A stretch of DNA of 7,268 nt from an uncultured Bacillota bacterium. Lineage in GTDB: Bacteria; Bacillota; Limnochordia; Limnochordales; ZCTH02-B6. The notes beneath the pieces were generated by a model that was given only the letters and a program-made list of their open reading frames with translations, was not told the origin of the DNA and did not search any database. The stretch spans positions 1-7,268 of the forward strand of contig CALFSR010000089.1 of NCBI GenBank assembly GCA_937916565.1, in the 5' to 3' direction. The position numbers and the translations under genes are program-made. Below, in pieces: positions 1-6,661 of this stretch (its first letter is position 1; every line of letters starts with the position of its first letter).

Positions 1-97
1 GCAGGCGCGCCAAGGGAATCCCTGTCAGGCGGGCGAAGTTGCGGGCCAAACGCCGGACCATAGGTGATAGGCGAAACTCGACGGTGATGACCGGCAA
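1..97 (-). CDS. 5' end of an unidentified gene running off the left edge
   Basis: On the minus strand one frame is open from a TAA near base 156 to the window edge. Its only standard start codon before the internal ATG is a TTG at 97. A GAGG motif (minus strand of 106-109) lies 8 bases upstream of that TTG, a normal ribosome-binding distance. The 32 visible residues begin M-P-V-I-T-V-E-F-R-L and continue with a basic segment (R-R-L-A-R-N-F-A-R-L). About three quarters of third codon positions are G or C, as expected for coding DNA here. I do not recognise the family. The start resembles a short beta strand followed by a basic helix, which is not enough for a function. It would be divergent from the PAP2 phosphatase gene. 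Alternatives are an internal start at the ATG or chance open frame; the piece is too short to decide. Confidence 0.4.
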   Translation of the reverse strand, partial: MPVITVEFRLSPMVRRLARNFARLTGIPLARL

Positions 98-234
98 CGG
101 AATCGCCTCGCAGTCCCCAGCGTCTGTACCCTTGTATTTTCTACAGTCTACCCGTTAGACCTGCCCTCGTGCGCGCACCGGACGCGCCGTCGCGCCCCGC
201 CGGCGGCCCGGCAGGAGAACGACCCGCCAGCCCG

Positions 235-240
235 TATACT
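235..240 (+). promoter_or_regulatory. Possible -10 box placing transcription start at the PAP2 ATG
   Basis: TATACT matches the sigma-A -10 consensus at five of six positions. If it is a -10 element, transcription would begin about base 247, exactly the A of the ATG start of the PAP2 gene, giving a leaderless mRNA. This fits the lack of any ribosome-binding site just before that ATG; the nearest AGGAG (213-217) is 29 bases away. No convincing -35 box sits 17 bases upstream and there is no extended -10 TG, so the call is tentative. Confidence 0.3.
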
Positions 241-246
241 CCACCC

Positions 247-1002
247 ATGGCCTCCAGGTTCCTCCCAAACTTCCAGCTCATGGTGCCGCTCCTAACCGTG
301 CTCATTGTCTTGATGACCGGGTGGAGCGGCATGGCCGCGCCTGCCTTGCCCGCTCTCGGGGCGCCCGCCGTCCCTCTGGGTTCGCCGGCGCAGGCCGCAG
401 GCAGCTTGATCGCGCCCGCGGCGGCGCCTGCCGCCGGGCACGGCGCCTACCCGTACCTCGGGCCGGGGCTAATCTTGCTCGGCGCGGTGTCGCTGATGGA
501 CCAGGGACTGTACGACGCCGTCCATGCGGTGCCGGATCCCGGCCGGCGGGCGTTTTTCGGGACGGTGACGCACTTGGGCGACGGGCTGACGGCGCTGGCC
601 TTGGCCATCGGCTTGCGGGCATACGACCCCGAAACCGCCGCTTACGTCGGCCGTGCCGCCCTGCGGGCCGGCGTGGCCACGACCGTCCTCAAGCTCGCCG
701 TCACGAGAGCTAGACCCAGCGAAAACCCCGGCTCCTGCGGCGGCGGCTTGAGCGTGAGCCGGTGCGCGTCGTTTCCTTCCGGGCATTCGGCTACCGCCTT
801 CAGCGTGGCGCGGGTGCTGGCGCACCAATATCCGGATTACCAGTGGCTGTTCTACGGCCTCGCGGCCTTGGCCGCCTGGTCGCGGGTGGAGGTCGAGGCC
901 CACTGGCCGTCGGACATCGTGGCCGGGGCCTTGATCGGCCTGTGGGCCGCCGACAGCGTCCTCAGGCAAACCGACGACGTCGCTCCGCGTGGTGACCTGT
1001 GA
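247..1002 (+). CDS. PAP2-family membrane-associated or secreted phosphatase
   Basis: This is a phosphatidic-acid-phosphatase type 2 superfamily enzyme, which removes phosphate from lipid phosphates, polyprenyl pyrophosphates or similar substrates through a phospho-histidine intermediate. All three catalytic motifs are intact, numbered from the ATG at 247 (251 residues): K149-x6-R156-P157, P177-S178-G179-H180, and S212-R213-x5-H219-x3-D223. Residues from about 12 to 30 are a hydrophobic stretch ending in an Ala-rich region, consistent with a signal peptide or anchor. An Ala/Pro-rich linker and hydrophobic helices around the motifs follow. Two cysteines (164 and 173) lie between motifs 1 and 2 and could form a disulfide outside the membrane. 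An in-frame GTG at 169 would add a Pro/Arg-rich leader that hides the signal sequence, so I prefer the ATG at 247; an ATG at 280 is also possible. The substrate cannot be told: undecaprenyl-pyrophosphate recycling, lipid phosphate hydrolysis or acid phosphatase activity are all possible. Confidence 0.88.
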   Translation: MASRFLPNFQLMVPLLTVLIVLMTGWSGMAAPALPALGAPAVPLGSPAQAAGSLIAPAAAPAAGHGAYPYLGPGLILLGAVSLMDQGLYDAVHAVPDPGRRAFFGTVTHLGDGLTALALAIGLRAYDPETAAYVGRAALRAGVATTVLKLAVTRARPSENPGSCGGGLSVSRCASFPSGHSATAFSVARVLAHQYPDYQWLFYGLAALAAWSRVEVEAHWPSDIVAGALIGLWAADSVLRQTDDVAPRGDL

Positions 1003-1036
1003 CGGCGGGGGTCAGACCGCATCCGGAAGGTTGAGC

Positions 1037-1064
1037 GGGGCGAGCGGACATCATCCGCTGCCCC
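1037..1064 (+). terminator. Stem-loop between the PAP2 and SDH protease genes
   Basis: GGGGC (1037-1041) pairs with GCCCC (1060-1064), and AGCGGA (1043-1048) pairs with TCCGCT (1054-1059). This gives an 11-pair stem with one bulged G at 1042 and a CATCA loop. It starts 34 bases after the PAP2 stop codon and ends 18 bases before the next ribosome-binding site. No T-run follows, so it is not a classical intrinsic terminator. It may be an mRNA end or stabiliser, or a leader structure of the downstream gene. Confidence 0.45.
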
Positions 1065-1082
1065 ACCGCCTTACCCTGCCCG

Positions 1083-1088
1083 GGAGGT
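1083..1088 (+). promoter_or_regulatory. Shine-Dalgarno site fixing the SDH protease start at 1096
   Basis: GGAGGT ends 7 bases before the GTG at 1096. The in-frame GTG at 1087 overlaps this motif and would have no ribosome-binding site of its own, so the start is placed at 1096. Confidence 0.75.
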
Positions 1089-1095
1089 GGGGAAT

Positions 1096-1938
1096 GTGTC
1101 GCTAGGCGATCTGTTTTGGCTGTTTCTTATCGTGAGCTGGGTCGTACCCGCATGGCAGCGCTGGCGGATCATGTACGCGAGGCAGGTGATGGCGCAAAAG
1201 CTGCAGCGCATGCGGGGCTCCCGCATCATCACGCTGATCCACCGCCAGGAGTCCATGAGCCTCCTGGGCCTGCTGAGCCGCCGCTACATCGACATCGAAG
1301 ACTCCGAGCAAGTGCTGCGCCTCATCCGCAACACGCCCAAGGACGTGCCCATCGACATCATCCTGCATACGCCGGGAGGCCTCGTGCTGGCGGCCGAGCA
1401 GATCGCCCGCGCCCTCAAGAAGCACCCGGCCCGTACGGCCGTGTTCATCCCCCACTACGCCATGTCCGGCGGCACCATGATCGCGCTGGCGGCGGACGAG
1501 ATCTGGATGGACGAAAACGCCGTCGTCGGCCCCATCGATCCGCAACTGGGCAGCTTCCCGGCGGCTTCCATCATCAAAGCCGTCGAAGAGAAGTCCAAAG
1601 ACCGGGTCGACGACGAAACGCTCATCATGGCCGACATGGCCCGCAAGGCCATGCGGCAGGTGGAGGCCACCGTCTACGACCTGCTCAAGGATAAATTCCC
1701 GGAGGAAAGGGCACGGGAGATCGCCCACACCTTAACCGAGGGCCGCTGGACCCACGACTACCCCATCACGCCCGAGCAGCTGGGCGAGATGGGAATCCCG
1801 GTGCGAACGGATCTCCCGCAGGCGGTTTACGACCTCATGGACCTGTACCCGCAGTCGGGCGGGCGCCGGCCGTCGGTCACCTACTCCCCGCTGCCGCTCC
1901 CGGCGCCGGGAGCCGGCGACGACCGGACCAAGGCGTAA
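1096..1938 (+). CDS. SDH-family Clp-fold serine proteinase, membrane-anchored
   Basis: The product (280 residues from the GTG at 1096) belongs to the SDH_sah group of ClpP/SppA-fold proteins, often annotated as serine proteinases of unknown substrate. Residues about 4-20 form a hydrophobic segment rich in L, F, W and V, a likely N-terminal membrane anchor, followed by a basic stretch. The fold signatures are H-T-P-G-G-L at about 91-96 (strand and oxyanion-loop region) and A-M-S-G-G-T around S124, the candidate nucleophile in the position used by SppA and ClpP. A G-P-I-D-P-Q-L-G segment at about 145-152 and a G-R-W-T-H-D-Y-P-I segment near residue 220 follow; I recall both as conserved in this family. 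The last 25 or so residues are Pro/Gly-rich and probably disordered. It follows the PAP2 gene on the same strand with a 93-base gap holding a stem-loop, so co-transcription is uncertain. The family is clear, but the physiological substrate, presumably a membrane or envelope protein, is not. Confidence 0.87.
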   Translation: MSLGDLFWLFLIVSWVVPAWQRWRIMYARQVMAQKLQRMRGSRIITLIHRQESMSLLGLLSRRYIDIEDSEQVLRLIRNTPKDVPIDIILHTPGGLVLAAEQIARALKKHPARTAVFIPHYAMSGGTMIALAADEIWMDENAVVGPIDPQLGSFPAASIIKAVEEKSKDRVDDETLIMADMARKAMRQVEATVYDLLKDKFPEERAREIAHTLTEGRWTHDYPITPEQLGEMGIPVRTDLPQAVYDLMDLYPQSGGRRPSVTYSPLPLPAPGAGDDRTKA

Positions 1939-1963
1939 GCCGCCGGGCGGCGCGGCCGGCGGC
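1939..1963. terminator. Stem-loop just after the SDH protease stop codon
   Basis: GCCGCCGG (1939-1946) and CCGGCGGC (1956-1963) form a perfect 8-pair stem with a 9-base loop, beginning directly after the TAA. No T-run follows on either strand. Its place between convergent genes suggests a 3'-end structure, but all-G/C repeats are easily formed by chance in this DNA. Confidence 0.4.
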
Positions 1964-1981
1964 GAACCTTCCGTGGCGCCG

Positions 1982-2007
1982 CGTGGCCGCGCCCATGCCC
2001 GGCCACG
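1982..2007. terminator. Stem-loop just after the hutU stop codon
   Basis: CGTGGCCG (1982-1989) and CGGCCACG (2000-2007) are perfect inverted repeats with a 10-base spacer. Read on the minus strand the stem begins one base after the hutU TAG (2009-2011). It is probably the 3' end of the hut transcript and would also face the convergent SDH protease transcript. There is no U-tract. Confidence 0.45.
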
Positions 2008-2008
2008 G

Positions 2009-3670
2009 CTACGGCATCATGGGGATGCGGACCCCTTTGGCCTTGGCGGTTTCGATAGCCCGCTCGTAGCCCGCGTCCACGTGGCGGACGACGCCCATGC
2101 CGGGATCCGTCGTCAGCACCCGCTCAAGGCGCCGAGCGGCGTCCTCGGTGCCGTCGGCGACGACGACCATCCCCGCATGCAGGGAATAGCCGATGCCGAC
2201 GCCGCCGCCGTGGTGCACCGACACCCAGGTCGCACCTGCCGCGGTGTTGATCAAGGCGTTGAGGATCGGCCAGTCGGCGATCGCGTCGCTGCCGTCCCGC
2301 ATGCCTTCCGTTTCCCGGTACGGGGACGCCACCGACCCGGCGTCCAGGTGGTCGCGGCCGATGACGACCGGCGCGCTGACCTCGCCCCGGCGCACGAGGT
2401 CGTTGATGATAAGCCCGAGTTTGGCCCGGTCGCCGTAGCCGAGCCAGCAGATGCGGGCCGGGAGTCCCTGGAACTTCACCTTTTGGCCAGCCATCTTGAT
2501 CCAGCGGGCCAAGCGCTCATCCTCCGGAAACGCCTCCAGCACCGCCTGGTCGATGCGGTAGATGTCGGCCGGGTCACCCGACAGGGCGGCCCAGCGGAAA
2601 GGACCTTTGCCCTCGCAAAAGAGCGGCCGGATGAAAGCCGGCACAAAGCCGGGGAAGTCAAAGGCCCGCTCGAGGCCGGCCTCTTTGGCGTGGTGGCGGA
2701 TGTTGTTGCCGTAGTCAAAGGCGACGGCGCCCCGGTCCTGCATGTCCAGCATTGCCTGAACGTGGACGCGCATAGATTCTTTGGCGCGCCGGATGTATTC
2801 TTGCGGGTCGCTGCGCCGGAGGTCGGCCGCCGCCTCCAGGCTGAGGCCCGCCGGCACGTACCCGTTCAAAGGATCGTGGGCCGACGTCTGGTCTGTCACC
2901 ACGTCCGGAATGCGCCCGCGGCGCACCAGCTCGGGGTACACCTCGGCCGCGTTGCCCACCAAGCCCACCGACAGCGGCTCCTTGGCCGCGAGGGCCTCGT
3001 CGATCCAGGCCAATGCCTCGTCGAGATCGTAGGTCATGCGGTCGCAGTAGGCGGTGTCGATGCGGCGCTGGATGCGCCGGGGGTCAACTTCGACCACCAG
3101 CACGACGCCGTCGTTCATGGTGACGCTGAGGGGCTGCGCGCCGCCCATGCCGCCGCATCCGGCCGTGAGCACAAACCGCCCCCGCAACGTGCCGCCGAAA
3201 TGCTGCGCCGCGCACTCGGCAAACGTCTCGTAGGTGCCCTGCAGGATGCCCTGGGTGCCGATGTAGATCCAGCTGCCGGCCGTCATCTGGCCGTACATGG
3301 TCAGCCCCATGGCTTCCAGCTCCCAGAACTTCTCCCACGTGGCCCACGCCGGGACGAGGTTGGAGTTGGCCAGGAGCACCCTGGGCGCGTCAGGATGCGT
3401 CTTAAAGATGCCCACCGGTTTCCCCGACTGGATGAGGAGCGTCTCGTCGGCTTCGAGATCTTTGAGGGAGGCGACGATCCGGTCAAAGCACTCCCAGTTG
3501 CGGGCGGCCTTGCCGCGCCCGCCGTAGACGACCAGCTCCTCGGGCCGCTCGGCCACCTCCGGATCCAGGTTGTTCATGAGCATGCGCAAGGCGGCTTCCT
3601 GGGGCCAGCCCTTGCAGCTGATCTCCCTGCCCCGCGGGGCCCGGATGACCCGGGCCGCTTCCGTTGCCAT
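2009..3670 (-). CDS. hutU: Urocanate hydratase (urocanase)
   Basis: HutU catalyses the second step of histidine degradation, adding water to urocanate to give 4-imidazolone-5-propionate, with tightly bound NAD+ as an electrophile. The 553-residue product from the ATG at 3670 has the full length of the family (about 550-560). Visible signatures are Y-G-G-R-G-K-A-A-R-N-W-E (49-60) near the N terminus, the Gly-rich C-G-G-M-G-G-A-Q-P (172-180) in the NAD-binding region, and A-R-I-C-W-L-G with Cys408, which corresponds to the essential Cys410 of the Pseudomonas putida enzyme. The H-H-G-G-G-V-G-I-G-Y segment near 486-495 is also typical. A GTG at 3697 is in frame but lies upstream of the AAAGGAGGGGG ribosome-binding site, which favours the ATG. 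It is the last hut gene here, 34 bases after hutI, and is followed directly by a stem-loop. The frame is intact. Confidence 0.97.
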   Translation of the reverse strand: MATEAARVIRAPRGREISCKGWPQEAALRMLMNNLDPEVAERPEELVVYGGRGKAARNWECFDRIVASLKDLEADETLLIQSGKPVGIFKTHPDAPRVLLANSNLVPAWATWEKFWELEAMGLTMYGQMTAGSWIYIGTQGILQGTYETFAECAAQHFGGTLRGRFVLTAGCGGMGGAQPLSVTMNDGVVLVVEVDPRRIQRRIDTAYCDRMTYDLDEALAWIDEALAAKEPLSVGLVGNAAEVYPELVRRGRIPDVVTDQTSAHDPLNGYVPAGLSLEAAADLRRSDPQEYIRRAKESMRVHVQAMLDMQDRGAVAFDYGNNIRHHAKEAGLERAFDFPGFVPAFIRPLFCEGKGPFRWAALSGDPADIYRIDQAVLEAFPEDERLARWIKMAGQKVKFQGLPARICWLGYGDRAKLGLIINDLVRRGEVSAPVVIGRDHLDAGSVASPYRETEGMRDGSDAIADWPILNALINTAAGATWVSVHHGGGVGIGYSLHAGMVVVADGTEDAARRLERVLTTDPGMGVVRHVDAGYERAIETAKAKGVRIPMMP

Positions 3671-3678
3671 CTTCAAGT

Positions 3679-3686
3679 CCCCCTCC
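3679..3686 (-). promoter_or_regulatory. Shine-Dalgarno site of hutU
   Basis: On the minus strand a purine-rich AAAGGAGGGGG precedes the ATG at 3670; GGAGGGGG ends 8 bases before it. The upstream in-frame GTG at 3697 precedes this site, which argues for the shorter protein. Confidence 0.7.
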
Positions 3687-3704
3687 TTTAGTTCCACGCT
3701 GCTG

Positions 3705-5027
3705 TCAGCCGCCGGCCCGGCGCTCGAGCACGACCCGGCCGTCGATGATCACCTGTTCCACCAGGTTGATGCCGACTTTGTACGGGATGAACTGGTGGTT
3801 GGGTGCGTCCAGCACGATGATGTCCGCCCGCTTGCCCTCCTCCAGGCTCCCCACTTCATGCGCCCGGCCGATGGCATGGGCCGCGTTGATGGTCGCGGCG
3901 GCGATGGCCTCGGCCGGCGTCATGCGCAGGCACAGGCAAGCCAGGGCCACAACGAGCTGCATGGACTCGGTGGGCGACGACCCCGGGTTGGAATCGGTCG
4001 CCAGCGCCACCGGCACGCCCGCCTCGATCATGGCCCGGGCCGGGGCGTAGTGCCGGTTGAGCAAAAACAGGCTCGTGGCAGGCAGGAGTACGGCCACGAC
4101 GCCCGCCTTGGCCATGCGCCGGATGCCGAGCTCCGACGCGTGCACCAGGTGATCGGCGGACACCGCGCCCACTTCCGCCGCGAGCTCCGCCCCGCCGAAG
4201 CTCACGATCTCGTCGGCGTGGAGCTTGGGCCGCAGGCCATACGCTTTGCCCGCCTCCAGGATGCGCCGGGACTGGTCGACGGTAAAGACGCCTTCCTCGC
4301 AAAAGACGTCGCAAAACTCGGCCAAGCCTTCCGCCGCCACCGCCGGGATCATCTCGTCGATGACCCGCTGCACGAACCGCTCCGGGTCGTCCCGATCCTC
4401 CTCCGGCACCGCATGCGCCCCCATAAACGTCGACACAAGGCGCACCGGGTGCTGCCGGGAAAGCTCCCTGGCGGCCGCCAGCATGCGCAGCTCGCTCTCG
4501 GTGGTGAGGCCGTAGCCGCTCTTTGCCTCGACCGTCGTCGTCCCGTGGGCCATCATCACGTCCAGGCGCCGGCGGGCCGCGGCGATGAGGTCAGCCAAGC
4601 TGGCCCGGCGCGTCGCCTGGACGGTGTTGAGAATGCCGCCGCCGGCCGCAAGGATCTCCATGTAGGTGCGCCCGGCAAGGCGCATCCCCAGCTCAAATTC
4701 GCGGGTTCCCCCGTGCACAAGATGCGTGTGCGGGTCCACGAACCCGGGCATCACGGTTTTGCCCGACGCGTCGATCACGCGGGTATGCGCGTCGACACGG
4801 GCCGCGGCGCGGACTTCCTCGGTCGTCCCCACCGCGACGATGCGCCCGCCCAGCGCGGCCACCGCGCCGTCCCGGATGACGCCGATGTCGGCGAGACTCC
4901 CGCCGCGCTTTGGAGCCCCGCTCGCGCCGGCGACGGTCACCAGCTCGGCCGCGTGTTCAATGAGCAGGTCACAAGTGATCTTGCCGGCCTCCTTTGCGGA
5001 GCCTGGCTGCGTCAGTCGCCCTTCCAT
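3705..5027 (-). CDS. hutI: Imidazolonepropionase
   Basis: HutI is the third enzyme of histidine breakdown. It is a metal-dependent amidohydrolase that opens imidazolonepropionate to N-formimino-L-glutamate in the cytosol. The product has 440 residues from the ATG at 5027. The first metal motif is H-T-H-L-V-H-G-G (H100, H102), followed by H270 in L-H-A-D-E-I and D345 in A-T-D-S-N-P-G. The spacing matches the H80/H82/H249/D324 metal set of the B. subtilis enzyme almost exactly. E273 and H293 fall at the positions of its catalytic E252 and H272. E-A-K-S-G-Y-G-L-T (about 167-175) is another family signature. The N terminus is about 20 residues longer than B. subtilis HutI, so a later start cannot be excluded. 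However, GGAGGT sits 7 bases before the ATG at 5027. The GTG at 5036 overlaps that site and is rejected. It lies 64 bases after hutH and 34 before hutU, in one operon. Confidence 0.97.
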   Translation of the reverse strand: MEGRLTQPGSAKEAGKITCDLLIEHAAELVTVAGASGAPKRGGSLADIGVIRDGAVAALGGRIVAVGTTEEVRAAARVDAHTRVIDASGKTVMPGFVDPHTHLVHGGTREFELGMRLAGRTYMEILAAGGGILNTVQATRRASLADLIAAARRRLDVMMAHGTTTVEAKSGYGLTTESELRMLAAARELSRQHPVRLVSTFMGAHAVPEEDRDDPERFVQRVIDEMIPAVAAEGLAEFCDVFCEEGVFTVDQSRRILEAGKAYGLRPKLHADEIVSFGGAELAAEVGAVSADHLVHASELGIRRMAKAGVVAVLLPATSLFLLNRHYAPARAMIEAGVPVALATDSNPGSSPTESMQLVVALACLCLRMTPAEAIAAATINAAHAIGRAHEVGSLEEGKRADIIVLDAPNHQFIPYKVGINLVEQVIIDGRVVLERRAGG

Positions 5028-5034
5028 GGCAGGC

Positions 5035-5040
5035 ACCTCC
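5035..5040 (-). promoter_or_regulatory. Shine-Dalgarno site fixing the hutI start at 5027
   Basis: GGAGGT on the minus strand ends 7 bases before the ATG at 5027. The overlapping in-frame GTG at 5036 is part of this motif and not a likely start. Confidence 0.75.
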
Positions 5041-5046
5041 CCTTGT

Positions 5047-5093
5047 GGGCGCCGCGTCTTGGCGCGCCCCCTTGTCCCCGCAAGAGCCGGCTC
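5047..5093 (-). other. hutH-hutI spacer with two inverted repeats
   Basis: The 64-base spacer begins with the palindrome GAGCCGGCTC (5093-5084), which overlaps the hutH stop codon. Nearer hutI, GGGCGC (5069-5064) can pair with GCGCCC (5052-5047) over an 11-base loop, ending 6 bases before the hutI ribosome-binding site. These could mark an RNA processing point or tune hutI translation. In DNA this rich in G and C, short repeats are also expected by chance. Confidence 0.25.
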
Positions 5094-6642
5094 ACCGCCG
5101 CTGCTCCGCGCTGACCTCGCCGTAGGCCGGGCTCAGCCACGAGGCAATTTGGCTGATGGCCGCAGGCGAACTGATGAGCTCTCGAATCGCGGCGATGTCG
5201 CCGGCGGTAAACCGGTCTTGGTCCATATAAGGCACGACGGTGCGCACCATCTCGTAAATCCGGTGGGTGTGCTCGCCCAGGCCCGCCGGGCCGCCGGAGA
5301 GATCGATCGCCTGGGCGGCGCAGGCAAGCTCGATGGCCAGCACATGCCGCGTATTCGCGGCGATGGCGGCCGCCTTGCGGGCGCCGATGGTGCCCATGCT
5401 GACGTGGTCTTCCTGGTTCGCCGACGTCGGGATGGAGTCGACGGACGCCGGGTGCGCGAGGCTCTTGTTTTCCGAGACGAGCGCGGCCGCCGTGTACTGG
5501 GCGACCATGTAGCCGGAGTTCACGCCGGAGCTTTGGATGAGGAACGGGGGCAAGCTGCTCAAGTGCGGGTTGACCATGCGCTCGATGCGCCGCTCGCTGA
5601 TGCTCGCAAGCTCCGCCACGCCGATGCCCAGGTAGTCCATGGCGAGCGCGATGGGCTCGCCGTGGAAGTTGCCGCCGTTTAACACGATGCCGTCCTCGGG
5701 AAACAGCAGCGGATTGTCGGTGACGGAGTTGGCCTCGATCTCGAGCTTGCTGCGCACGTGGTCGAGCATGTCCCAGACGGCGCCGTGCACTTGCGGGACG
5801 CAGCGCAGGCTGTAGGCGTCCTGCACTTTCGCCGAGCCAGGCCCTTGGAGCCGGGAGCTGCCTTCGGTCAGGCGGCGGATGTTGGCGGCGGACCGCTCCT
5901 GCCCGGGAAACGGCCTAAGGCGGTGGATGCGGGGGTCAAAGGCCGTCCGGTTGGCCTGGAGCGCCTCCAGCGTCAAGCTGGCGGCCGCGTCGGCCCACAT
6001 GGCGAGGTGGGCGCCGTCGGCCCACGCGAGCATGCCGATGCCGGTCATCGCCTGTGTCCCGTTGATGAGGGCGAGGCCTTCCTTGGGTGCGAGGTCCAGC
6101 GGCGTGAGCCCGACCCGGGCCAGCGCCTCCCGTCCCGGCAGCAGCTGGCCGTGGACGTAGGCGTGCCCTTCTCCGATCAAGGGAAGCGCCATGTGGGACA
6201 AGGGCGCCAGGTCGCCGCTCGCGCCGACCGACCCTTGCGCGGGAATGGCCGGATGCAGGCCGCGGTTTAGGAACTCGACCAGCGTGCGCACGGTTTCCAG
6301 GCGCACGCCCGAGTGCCCCTGGCAAAAGGAGTTGATCCGCAGGACGAGGATGGCCCTGACGACGTCCTCGGGCAAGTGGGGGCCGACGCCGGCGGCGTGG
6401 CTGCGGATGATGTTTTTTTGCAACGTCTGGCTGAGGGCAGGAGAGATGAACACGGTGCGCAGCTCGCCGACGCCCGTCGTGACGCCGTACACCTTCGTCC
6501 CTTCCTGGACGAACCGGTCCACCAGCTCCGCCGCCGCCTGGATGCGCTCCACCGCGGCGGGGGAGAGCTCGACGCGCTGCCCGGCGCGGGCGACCGCCTC
6601 CACCGCTTCCGGGGTTAGGGAGAAACCGTCTAGGATGATCAC
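5092..6642 (-). CDS. hutH: Histidine ammonia-lyase (histidase)
   Basis: HutH removes ammonia from L-histidine to give trans-urocanate, the committed step of the pathway. The 516-residue protein starts at the GTG at 6642, with AGGAGG 7 bases upstream. The Ala-Ser-Gly triplet (141-143, in G-S-V-G-A-S-G-D-L-A-P-L-S-H) is the one that cyclises to the MIO electrophile. Catalytic-region residues are in place: Y52 in V-Y-G-V-T-T-G-V-G (Y53 in P. putida), Q-D-A-Y-S-L-R-C-V-P-Q near 274-284 with R280, S-V-T-D-N-P-L near 306-312, and E411 in S-A-N-Q-E-D-H-V-S-M-G (E414 in P. putida). The Q-E-D-H motif and the pathway neighbours point to histidase, not phenylalanine or tyrosine ammonia-lyase. Length is normal and the frame is intact. 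It is separated from hutP by a 142-base structured spacer through which HutP presumably controls it. Confidence 0.97.
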   Translation of the reverse strand: MIILDGFSLTPEAVEAVARAGQRVELSPAAVERIQAAAELVDRFVQEGTKVYGVTTGVGELRTVFISPALSQTLQKNIIRSHAAGVGPHLPEDVVRAILVLRINSFCQGHSGVRLETVRTLVEFLNRGLHPAIPAQGSVGASGDLAPLSHMALPLIGEGHAYVHGQLLPGREALARVGLTPLDLAPKEGLALINGTQAMTGIGMLAWADGAHLAMWADAAASLTLEALQANRTAFDPRIHRLRPFPGQERSAANIRRLTEGSSRLQGPGSAKVQDAYSLRCVPQVHGAVWDMLDHVRSKLEIEANSVTDNPLLFPEDGIVLNGGNFHGEPIALAMDYLGIGVAELASISERRIERMVNPHLSSLPPFLIQSSGVNSGYMVAQYTAAALVSENKSLAHPASVDSIPTSANQEDHVSMGTIGARKAAAIAANTRHVLAIELACAAQAIDLSGGPAGLGEHTHRIYEMVRTVVPYMDQDRFTAGDIAAIRELISSPAAISQIASWLSPAYGEVSAEQRR

Positions 6643-6649
6643 ACAAGAA

Positions 6650-6655
6650 CCTCCT
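6650..6655 (-). promoter_or_regulatory. Shine-Dalgarno site of hutH
   Basis: AGGAGG on the minus strand ends 7 bases before the hutH GTG at 6642. It lies only 6 bases downstream of the right arm of the long-range stem in the hut leader, so folding of that stem could affect ribosome access. Confidence 0.75.
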
Positions 6656-6661
6656 CAGGAA

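Noticed and set aside
12..25. A GGGAATCCCTGTC stretch near the left edge resembling GGGATCCCTGTC in the hut leader (6685-6696)
   Set aside because: The two differ by an insertion, the left copy lies within a probable coding frame, and nothing else around them is shared, so a repeat family is not supported.
1973..3691. A 572-codon plus-strand open frame opposite hutU
   Set aside because: It is the exact opposite of a complete, motif-rich hutU. Long antisense frames are expected where third positions are nearly all G or C, and the product is repetitive in A, R, H, D and V with no family signature.
3570..5114. A 514-codon plus-strand open frame opposite hutI
   Set aside because: It mirrors the intact hutI frame and the start of hutU, shows no recognisable domain, and crosses the ends of two real genes.
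4666..5682. A 338-codon plus-strand open frame opposite hutI and hutH
   Set aside because: It spans the boundary of two confirmed genes on the other strand and has low-complexity, Arg/Ala-rich content typical of high-GC shadows.
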